This document shows positions 57,341 through 64,000 of a DNA stretch of 64,000 nt, in pieces; position 1 is the first letter of the stretch; each line of letters starts with the position of its first letter. The stretch is taken from the NCBI RefSeq assembly GCF_021401135.1, contig NZ_JACBFO010000004.1:310001-374000 (forward strand), in the 5' to 3' direction. The notes beneath the pieces were generated by a model. That model made no database searches. It was not told where the DNA came from and worked only from the letters and a program-made list of their open reading frames with translations. The translations under genes and the position numbers were made by a program. The stretch is from Azonexus sp. R2A61. Its GTDB lineage: Bacteria > Pseudomonadota > Gammaproteobacteria > Burkholderiales > Rhodocyclaceae.

Positions 57341-58654
57341 ATGAAAAGGGCGTATTGCTTGTTGAGCGCGGGCTTGCTGCTGGGCGTTTCCAGCGTTGCG
57401 CAGGCAGATTCGACGACGGACAGGGCGCATGGCCTGTTGACCGGTGGCCAGGGTCGGGCAGCGTTCGAACTGCTCGAGCCGCTGGAGAGCGAGCGGGCAG
57501 GCGATGAAAATTATGACTTCCTGCTTGGTCTGGCGGCTTTGGAGATCGGCCAGAATACGCGGGCAGTCTTCGCGCTGGAACGGGTGCTGGCGGTCAACCC
57601 GGGTAATTTGCGGGCGCGCGCCGAAATCGGCCGGGCTTATCTGGCACTCGGCGAGGTCGAAACGGCCCGCCAGGAATTCGAGAACGTGCGCAAGCAGGGG
57701 GTGCCGGCCGACGTGTCGTTGACGCTCGACCGTTACATCGCTGCGGCGCGACGGGTCGAGGACCGCAGCAAGCCTTCACTCAATGGCTTCCTGGAAGCGC
57801 AGATCGGTTACGACACGAACGTCAATGTCGGGCCGAACAAGAATTCGGTGGTGATTCCCGGCCTCAGTGCGACGCCGGCAATACTTTCCCCGGACAGCAA
57901 GGCCAACCGCGATGGGTTTGGCAGCCTGGCCGGCGGCGTGGGCGGGCGCCTGCCGCTGAGCGAAAATCTGGCCCTGCTTGCGGGCGTCAACGGGACGACG
58001 CGGGTCAATCAGCACAAGGAACAGTTCGATATCGCCAACTACGATGCCAACGCCGGCCTCGTGTTCACCTCCGGGCAACATGTGGCGACGCTGATGGCCC
58101 AGTACGGCGGGGTCAATGTCGACGACCGGAAATATCGCTCCGTCGGCGGGTTGACCGGGCAATGGCAGTACAACATCGATGCACGCAATCAGTTCAGCAC
58201 CTTCGTCCAGTACGGCAAGCTGAACTACGAGCGTGAGAAGGTCCGCGATGCCGACCGCTGGGTTGCTGGCGCCGCCTATGCTTACCTGTGGCGCAATGCG
58301 GCGGTGCTTTTCGGCAGCCTTTACGGCGTTGGCGAGCGGGCTGACGCCGATATTGCCCGTTACCTCGGTTTCAACGGCCTCGGCATTCGCCTGGGCGGCA
58401 AGGCGAACCTCAGCGAGAAAACGACATTGTTCGGTGGCGCTTCGTTCGAATACCGTCGTCACCTGGAAACCGATCCCTCGTTCCTGGTCACGCGAACCGA
58501 CCAGCAGTACGGCCTGGTCGCCGGTACGACCTATGCATTTGCCAGGGAATGGACATTGACGCCGCAGATCAGCCTGACGGCGAACCGTTCGAATACGGCC
58601 TTGAATGAATATCACCGCGCGATCGTCTCCCTGGCGATCCGGCGCGAATTCTGA
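57341..58654 (+). CDS. TPR plus outer-membrane beta-barrel protein, Slam-like (DUF560)
   Basis: The 437-residue protein has a signal peptide (to about 22), TPR-like helical repeats (about 28-140, with LAVNPGNLRARAEIGRAYLALGEVETARQEF) and a C-terminal barrel (about 150-437) starting with GYDTNVNVGP and ending in FKIAIRREF-like alternation (AIVSLAIRREF). This matches Slam proteins, which export barrel-tailed surface proteins. The ATG at 57341 has a GAGG site; a GTG four codons earlier is less likely. It is flanked by two FecR-domain genes. Confidence 0.8.
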   Translation: MKRAYCLLSAGLLLGVSSVAQADSTTDRAHGLLTGGQGRAAFELLEPLESERAGDENYDFLLGLAALEIGQNTRAVFALERVLAVNPGNLRARAEIGRAYLALGEVETARQEFENVRKQGVPADVSLTLDRYIAAARRVEDRSKPSLNGFLEAQIGYDTNVNVGPNKNSVVIPGLSATPAILSPDSKANRDGFGSLAGGVGGRLPLSENLALLAGVNGTTRVNQHKEQFDIANYDANAGLVFTSGQHVATLMAQYGGVNVDDRKYRSVGGLTGQWQYNIDARNQFSTFVQYGKLNYEREKVRDADRWVAGAAYAYLWRNAAVLFGSLYGVGERADADIARYLGFNGLGIRLGGKANLSEKTTLFGGASFEYRRHLETDPSFLVTRTDQQYGLVAGTTYAFAREWTLTPQISLTANRSNTALNEYHRAIVSLAIRREF

Positions 58655-58667
58655 ACGGAGTCCCGTC

Positions 58668-59987
58668 ATGCGTCAGTTGCTTTCGATTCTTCTCGGTCTG
58701 TTCTCCGTCTCGGCGCTGGCCGCCGGTTCGGTACGGCTCGACTTCGTCGCCGGCCCGGTATCCATCGTCGCGTCGGGGGGGCAGGAACGTTCAGCCAGCC
58801 GGGGAACCGCGGTCGTGCCGGGTGAAACGGTGCGCACCGGCAGCGAGGGCCGGGCCCAGTTGCGCTTTGATGACGGTGCGGTGGTGTCGCTGCAACCGAA
58901 CAGCGATTTCCGCATCGACGATTACCGCTTTTCCGGTGCTTCCGATGGTCAGGAGCGTGCACTGTTCACCCTGCTCCGGGGCGGTCTGCGGACCTTGACC
59001 GGCATCGTCGGTCGCAGTCAGCGGGAGAGCTACCGGATGACCACCTCGGTGGCGACCATCGGCATCCGCGGAACCGAATACACGCTGGCGTATCTCGATA
59101 GCGACGCGATTGCCGTGGCTACCGGCGAGGGGGCGATCGAGGTGTGCAACGGCAGCGGCTGTTCGACACTGGCCAGCGGCGACTCCGCGGTGGTGCGCGG
59201 TCGTGACGGCGAGCCCCGGCGCGTCGCTTTCCGGCCCCGCCTCGATCCCACACCGCCGCCGCCGGATGCGATGCCGCTGTTCGCGTCGATGGCGTCGCGG
59301 CGTCCCGATGGTTCGGTCAATGTCAATCAGGGCAATTTACAGTCGGGGCCGGGTTATGCCTTTCAGGGGGCACATGGCAACGTGGTGGTGGTGTCGACGA
59401 TGGTCGATGGCGTGGCATCGCTGGCCGACGGCAATCAATTGACCCATGTCGCCAGCGGTAGCAATTTCTTCCAGTCGCTGGTCGCCGGCGAATCGGGAGG
59501 CGACGGCGTGATGGGGTGGGGGCGTTGGGCTTCGGCAACGGATCAGGCGAGTTCGACCCTGACCGATCTGCATTATGTGGTCGGCCAGCCGACGCCTGCG
59601 GCAGGTCTGACGGCGCTGAGCGGAACGACCGTGACCTATTCGAACATCGTCGGTGCGACCACCCCGACCTGTGCCGGTTGCACCGGTACGCCGACCTTTC
59701 AGGGGCCGTCCTCGGGCAGTCTGACGGCGGTCTTCGGGGCTGCGACGATGCAGGTCTCGATGTCGCTGGACATCACGATGAATGCATCGCCGATGACCAT
59801 TACCGCCACCACCGGTTCGACGCCGGTGCCGATCGCGTCGACCTTCACCTGGGATCCCGGCTACATCTACAGCGGTACGTCCGGCTCGGGGCAGTTCAGC
59901 GGGGTCAATGCCTCGCACGCCGGCGCGACCTACAGCACCTATGCCGGCGGCGGTTTCGTTTCCGGGGCGGTGGTGTTGTCGCGCTAG
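58668..59987 (+). CDS. FecR-domain protein with C-terminal TbpB-like beta-barrel, candidate Slam cargo
   Basis: The 439-residue product has a signal peptide (1-19), a FecR domain (about 45-140), a Pro-rich linker (193-202) and a C-terminal region (about 230-439) of short beta strands. That region contains GWGRW at 283-287, LHYVVGQPTP at 301-310 and the end motif FSGVNASHAGATYSTY...VSGAVVLSR. It resembles the eight-stranded barrel of TbpB/HphA-type surface proteins. It starts 13 bases after the Slam-like gene with a GGAG site. No lipobox is seen. Confidence 0.85.
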   Translation: MRQLLSILLGLFSVSALAAGSVRLDFVAGPVSIVASGGQERSASRGTAVVPGETVRTGSEGRAQLRFDDGAVVSLQPNSDFRIDDYRFSGASDGQERALFTLLRGGLRTLTGIVGRSQRESYRMTTSVATIGIRGTEYTLAYLDSDAIAVATGEGAIEVCNGSGCSTLASGDSAVVRGRDGEPRRVAFRPRLDPTPPPPDAMPLFASMASRRPDGSVNVNQGNLQSGPGYAFQGAHGNVVVVSTMVDGVASLADGNQLTHVASGSNFFQSLVAGESGGDGVMGWGRWASATDQASSTLTDLHYVVGQPTPAAGLTALSGTTVTYSNIVGATTPTCAGCTGTPTFQGPSSGSLTAVFGAATMQVSMSLDITMNASPMTITATTGSTPVPIASTFTWDPGYIYSGTSGSGQFSGVNASHAGATYSTYAGGGFVSGAVVLSR

Positions 59988-60460
59988 CGGCGTCGATAGG
60001 TCTTGAAGGTACAGCCGGTGCCGGGCCGTTCCATCTGTACGGTCCAGGTCGTCGCGTCGATCTCCGGGAACCGGGCATCGCCGTCCGGAGCCAGGTCGAC
60101 TTCGGTGATTTCCAGGCGGTTCGCCAGCCCGATTGCCTGGGCGTAAATCTCCGCGCCACCGATGACGAACAGCACTTCTGCGGTCGACGCCAGGCGCAGG
60201 GCATTTTCCAGCGAATCGGCGAGCTCAGCCCCGGTCGCGACGTAGTCCGGCTGCCGGCTGATCACGATGTTGCGCCGCCCGGGGAGCGGGCGGAAGCGTT
60301 CGGGAAGGGATTCCCAGGTCTTGCGCCCCATCAGCACTGCGTGACCGGCAGTCAGCGCCTTGAAGTGCGCCATGTCTTCGGGAATGTTCCACAGCAGCTG
60401 GTTGTCCTTGCCGATGACGCCGTTGCTGGCGACGGCTGCGATCAGAATGATTTCCGGCAT
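59984..60460 (-). CDS. folA: Dihydrofolate reductase FolA
   Basis: FolA reduces dihydrofolate to tetrahydrofolate with NADPH. The 158-residue protein shows MPEIILIAAVASNGVIGKDNQLLW, the substrate-binding Asp in PEDMAHFK, GRKTWESLP and FVIGGAEIYAQA. It is the last gene of thyA-pgi-folA, two bases after pgi. Its 3' end overlaps the convergent FecR gene by four bases. Confidence 0.97.
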   Translation of the reverse strand: MPEIILIAAVASNGVIGKDNQLLWNIPEDMAHFKALTAGHAVLMGRKTWESLPERFRPLPGRRNIVISRQPDYVATGAELADSLENALRLASTAEVLFVIGGAEIYAQAIGLANRLEITEVDLAPDGDARFPEIDATTWTVQMERPGTGCTFKTYRRR

Positions 60461-60462
60461 GT

Positions 60463-62058
60463 TCAGGCTCCGTTGGCGCGCAGATGCTCGACCAGCCCGC
60501 GCGTCGAGGCATCCAGTCCCGTCGTCTCGGCTTCACCCCGTAATACGGGGGCGAGTCGACTGGCCATCTGCTTGCCCAGTTCGACGCCCCACTGATCGAA
60601 GGCGTTGAGATGCCACAAAACGCCCAGGCTGAACACCTTGTGTTCGTAGAGGGCAATCAGCTGGCCCAGCGTGAATGGCGTCAGTTCCGGAAGCAGTAGT
60701 GTGGTCGAGGCCTGGTTGCCCGGGAAGCTGCGGTACGGGACCAGCGCCTCGGTGACGCCGGCTGCCCGTACTTCGTCGGCGGTAAGGCCGAACGCCAGTG
60801 CCGACGATTGGGCCAGACAGTTGGCCAGGAGCCCGTTGTGGTGGCCGGCAAGCGGGAAGTCGGCACGGGCCAGGGCGATGAAGTCGCAGGCGACGGCTTC
60901 GCTGCCCTGGTGCAGCAGCTGAAAGAAGGAATGTTGGCCGTTGGTGCCGGCAGCCCCCCACAAGACCGGGTTGGTCGCATGGCCGACGGCCATGCCGTCA
61001 CGGTCGATCCGCTTGCCGTTGCTTTCCATCTCCAGTTGCTGCAGATGGTCGGGCAGCAAGGCGAGCGAATGGCTGTAGGGGTAGATGCCGTGGCTGCGGG
61101 TGCCCAGGAAACAGGTGTTCCACAGGGTCAGCAATGCCAGGGTCAGCGGCAGGTTGTCGGTGGCCGGGGCCGTGAAGAAGTGCTCGTCCATGTCGCGCGC
61201 ACCGGCCAGCAACTGCCGGAAATTGCCGAAGCCGATGGCCAGTGCGATCGGCAGTCCGATCGCCGACCACAGCGAGAAGCGGCCGCCGATCGAATCGCGG
61301 AAAGGAAAGACGTTGGCCGGCGCGATGCCGAACGCGGCGGTGGCGTCGAGATTGGTCGAGGCGGCCGCGAAATGCGCAGCAATCGCAGCCGGGTCGCCGA
61401 AGGCCGTAAGCAGCCAGTCGCGCGCCGTGCGCGCGTTGGTCATCGTCTCCTGTGTCGTGAAGGTCTTGCTGGCGACGATGAACAGCGTCGTGCGCGGGTT
61501 CAGTCCGGCCAGGGTACCGGCCAGGTCTGCGCCATCCAGATTGGCGACGAAGTGGACGCGCAGGTCCGGCTGTTGGAAGGCGGACAGGGCCCGGACCGCC
61601 ATGCGCGGGCCGAGGTCGGAACCGCCGATGCCGATATTCACGATGTCGGTGATCCGTTCGCCGCCGTGACCCCGCCAGCGGCCGCTGTGGATGTCGTCGC
61701 AGAAGCGCTCCATGCGGGCCAGGACGTCGCGGATGTCGGCAGGCGCACGGTCGCCGGCGCGCAGCAGGGTGTGCTCGACGGCCCGGCCTTCCGTATGGTT
61801 GATGGCTTCGCCACGGCGCATGCGCTCGATCCAGCCTTGCCAGTCGCGGGATTCGGCAAACTTGCGCAGCAAGTTCAGGGTTTCGCCATTCAGCCGCTGC
61901 TTGGAAAAGTCGAGCAGCAACCGGTCGTGGCGCAAGGAAAAATGCCGGAAACGATCCGGGTCGGCGGCGAACAGGTCGCGGAGGTGATACGTCGCGATGG
62001 CTGCGCCCTGAACGGTCAGTGCCAGCCAGAGCGGTTGGGAGGTCAGTCGCTCGCTCAT
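60463..62058 (-). CDS. pgi: Glucose-6-phosphate isomerase Pgi
   Basis: Pgi interconverts glucose-6-phosphate and fructose-6-phosphate. The 531-residue protein has the signatures GIGGSDLGPRM, ASKTFTTQETMTNA, WGAAGTNGQHSFFQLLHQG and FDQWGVELGKQMA. It starts six bases after thyA and ends two bases before folA. This is an unusual place for a glycolytic gene, between two genes of the same folate cycle. Confidence 0.98.
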   Translation of the reverse strand: MSERLTSQPLWLALTVQGAAIATYHLRDLFAADPDRFRHFSLRHDRLLLDFSKQRLNGETLNLLRKFAESRDWQGWIERMRRGEAINHTEGRAVEHTLLRAGDRAPADIRDVLARMERFCDDIHSGRWRGHGGERITDIVNIGIGGSDLGPRMAVRALSAFQQPDLRVHFVANLDGADLAGTLAGLNPRTTLFIVASKTFTTQETMTNARTARDWLLTAFGDPAAIAAHFAAASTNLDATAAFGIAPANVFPFRDSIGGRFSLWSAIGLPIALAIGFGNFRQLLAGARDMDEHFFTAPATDNLPLTLALLTLWNTCFLGTRSHGIYPYSHSLALLPDHLQQLEMESNGKRIDRDGMAVGHATNPVLWGAAGTNGQHSFFQLLHQGSEAVACDFIALARADFPLAGHHNGLLANCLAQSSALAFGLTADEVRAAGVTEALVPYRSFPGNQASTTLLLPELTPFTLGQLIALYEHKVFSLGVLWHLNAFDQWGVELGKQMASRLAPVLRGEAETTGLDASTRGLVEHLRANGA

Positions 62059-62064
62059 GTCGTC

Positions 62065-62859
62065 TCAGACGGCCACCGGGGCCGGAATGTGCGGGTGCGG
62101 ATCGTAGCCTTCCAGCCGGAAGTCCTCGAATTTGAACGAAAAGATGTCGTCGACCGCAGGATTGATCCACATCGTCGGCAAGGCCCTCGGCTCGCGCGAC
62201 AACTGCAGGCGTGCCTGCTCGAAATGGTTGGCGTACAGATGTGCGTCGCCGAAGCTATGAACGAAATCACCCGGTCGGTAGCCGCAGACCTGCGCCAGCA
62301 TCATCGTCAGCAGCGCGTAGCTGGCGATGTTGAACGGCACGCCGAGAAAGATGTCGGCGCTGCGCTGGTACAGCTGGCAGGAAAGCTTGCCGTCGGCGAC
62401 GTAGAACTGGAACAGGCAGTGGCAGGGCGGCAGCGCCATGTTATCCACGTCGCCGGGGTTCCAGGCCGACACGATGTGCCGGCGCGAATCCGGATTGTGC
62501 TTGAGGTTGTGTACCAGTTGCGCGATCTGGTCGATCAGTCGTCCGTCGGGCGTTTCCCAGCGGCGCCACTGCTTGCCGTATACCGGGCCGAGGTCGCCGT
62601 TTTCGTCGGCCCATTCATCCCAGATGCGGACACCGTTTTCCTTCAGGTAGGCGATGTTGGTGTCGCCTTGCAGGAACCACAGCAGTTCGTGAATGATCGA
62701 CTTCAGGTGCAGCTTCTTGGTGGTCAGCGCCGGAAATCCCCGGGCGAGGTCGAAACGCATTTGCCAGCCGAAAACCGAGCGGGTGCCGGTCCCGGTACGG
62801 TCGGATTTGTCGTGACCATGTTCGAGAACATGGCGCATCAGATCGAGATATGGCTGCAT
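62065..62859 (-). CDS. thyA: Thymidylate synthase ThyA
   Basis: ThyA methylates dUMP to dTMP with methylene-tetrahydrofolate. The ATG at 62859 gives 264 residues, the E. coli length. The catalytic Cys146 lies in [11 protein letters not shown], preceded by [10 protein letters not shown] and followed by [20 protein letters not shown]. It heads the thyA-pgi-folA operon and diverges from the truncated gene at the window end. Confidence 0.98.
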   Translation of the reverse strand: MQPYLDLMRHVLEHGHDKSDRTGTGTRSVFGWQMRFDLARGFPALTTKKLHLKSIIHELLWFLQGDTNIAYLKENGVRIWDEWADENGDLGPVYGKQWRRWETPDGRLIDQIAQLVHNLKHNPDSRRHIVSAWNPGDVDNMALPPCHCLFQFYVADGKLSCQLYQRSADIFLGVPFNIASYALLTMMLAQVCGYRPGDFVHSFGDAHLYANHFEQARLQLSREPRALPTMWINPAVDDIFSFKFEDFRLEGYDPHPHIPAPVAV

Positions 62860-63001
62860 GACGGGCGGTGACTGAGGGAATGCCGGTATTGTACATAGGA
62901 TGAGGCAATTGCCCGCGGTCATGGCGAATGATTAGAATGCCGGGATGCGGTCGGGCAACAGGGCAGCCCCGGTCAACGGTCGATCATCGAAAGGAACTGG
63001 C

Positions 63002-64000
63002 GTGCTGGGCGGAGTGGGCAGACTGGGTGATTTGTTCGGGCAGAAGGAGGGGCATCCGCTGCTGCAGCCGCGGCAGTTGCAGCAGGTCATCGACGAGCTG
63101 CCGCGCGACAATGCCTTCAAGGCGCTCGACGAGATCGCCGGCTGGCTGGAGTCGCTGCTGGCGCTGCCGGACTGCCCTGCCGACCGTCTTCATGAAGCGG
63201 CCTGCCGACTGGAGGACGCGGCCGGGCCTCACCTGAAACGCTTGAGCCGCGAATACCTGCACACGATTCGCCTGTCGCGCAGCGAGGAAAAACGCCTGTG
63301 GACCATCAATTATGGTTTCTGGACCTTGCTGGCACAGGTTTACGAGCGTGTGCTGCTGATTCCGGGAGAGCGTCCCGAGGCCTTGAAAGGGCTGCTCGGC
63401 AGCCTCTGCACCCGGCTCATCTGCGCCTTGCGCGGCGTCGTCAAGTGGGAACAGTTCCACTACGGGCCGACGCCCGCTGACATCTGGCGTCGCATGGGAA
63501 ACGCGCTGCTGGTCGCCGAGCAGGCCGGGCAGGCATCGCGACTGGTCAGCCTTGGTGCGTTGGCGGGCAACAGTTCGCCGACACAGGAATTGCACAAGGC
63601 CATCGTCTTCCATGCCGCTTCGCTGGACAGCCTGCTGCCGCTCGAAATCGAACTCGCCGAACGGATCATCGGCCATTACCTCGGCCTGTTCTCGTTCTCC
63701 AGTCAGGCCGTCCATGACAGCGTTTACTGGGTGGATCTGACGCTGGCTCAGCCACCGCTGAGGATGGCGCAGATGCCGAACGGCGCGCAACCGACCCAGC
63801 GTTTCTTCAAGCCGGGAGCGGCGCACGCGGCGATGCAGGCGGTGCTGGAAAATCTGGAACGAGGGGGCGATATTCCGGCCGACATCGGCCTTGGCGCGCA
63901 GTACCCGGTGCGTACGCTACTGCCCGTGCTGCGCCATCTGTGCGCGTATCTGGCGCCGGTTCCGCCGCAACGGCGGCATGACCGGCATCGCGTCAAGCAC
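63002..64000 (+). CDS. Unknown protein, 3' end missing; possible start of a PilZ domain
   Basis: A GTG six bases after AAAGGAA opens a frame that runs 333 codons to the window end. The visible part is soluble and alpha-helical, with LFGQKEGHPLLQPRQLQQ at the start and WEQFHYGPTPADIWRRMGN in the middle. Its last visible residues, PPQRRHDRHRVKH, look like the RxxxR opening of a c-di-GMP-binding PilZ domain, but the diagnostic second motif lies outside the window. This identity is tentative. Confidence 0.75.
   Translation, partial: MLGGVGRLGDLFGQKEGHPLLQPRQLQQVIDELPRDNAFKALDEIAGWLESLLALPDCPADRLHEAACRLEDAAGPHLKRLSREYLHTIRLSRSEEKRLWTINYGFWTLLAQVYERVLLIPGERPEALKGLLGSLCTRLICALRGVVKWEQFHYGPTPADIWRRMGNALLVAEQAGQASRLVSLGALAGNSSPTQELHKAIVFHAASLDSLLPLEIELAERIIGHYLGLFSFSSQAVHDSVYWVDLTLAQPPLRMAQMPNGAQPTQRFFKPGAAHAAMQAVLENLERGGDIPADIGLGAQYPVRTLLPVLRHLCAYLAPVPPQRRHDRHRVKH

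Overview
The window is high-GC, densely coded chromosomal DNA from a Gram-negative bacterium. The gene order, protein sequences and abundance of c-di-GMP signalling genes point to a betaproteobacterium, most likely Rhodocyclales (Dechloromonas/Azonexus-like). That placement is inference from protein resemblance, not a search. About 54 protein genes are supported. I see no rRNA, tRNA, CRISPR array or transposase.

Layout. 1-5.8 kb: 3' part of tsaD, an MgtC-like membrane protein, a tpx/cupin/Cys-rich cluster, plsY and folB divergent from each other, a secreted unknown and a ZIP metal transporter. 5.9-9.7 kb: ybaK, a FlxA-like coiled-coil protein, ogt-xerD and proA. 9.7-16.2 kb: a tight signalling operon of TonB-dependent receptor, YfiR-like protein, CHASE8-like hybrid histidine kinase and response regulator/diguanylate cyclase. 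16.2-20.4 kb: leuS-lptE-holA directly upstream of that operon. 20.6-28.8 kb: a conserved small protein, uvrD, a TAXI binding protein coupled to a ParA-like ATPase, a LysR/flavodoxin divergent pair, and a sialidase-like/membrane protein pair. 29-37.2 kb: a GGDEF-EAL protein with a CxxCH heme motif, dnaE, a soluble chemoreceptor and a reversed HTH-receiver regulator.

37.4-48.8 kb is the metabolic centrepiece. Six overlapping genes encode a DabA-type CO2-hydrating subunit (PF10070), four NuoL/NuoM-like proton-channel subunits and a small cysteine-rich protein. They face a PhnA-like protein and a SulP transporter resembling bicarbonate carriers, next to a ribbon-helix-helix regulator with a tandem 11-bp repeat in the shared intergenic region. 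I read this as an extended inorganic-carbon accumulation locus. 49.1-49.5 kb is a gene-free, AT-richer stretch with DnaA-box-like sites and spaced direct repeats.

49.5-64 kb: metG, an OmpR-type regulator, apbC, dcd, an Orn/Lys/Arg decarboxylase, then FecR - TPR/beta-barrel - FecR+barrel, which looks like a Slam-type (type XI) secretion unit with its cargo. Next come thyA-pgi-folA and a truncated protein that may lead into a PilZ domain.

A second theme is a recurrent palindrome, GCGGTCGACCGC, present five times exactly and many more times in decayed form. Some copies are embedded in longer inverted repeats at gene ends. Two genes (ZIP transporter, TonB receptor) have Shine-Dalgarno sequences inside predicted hairpins.
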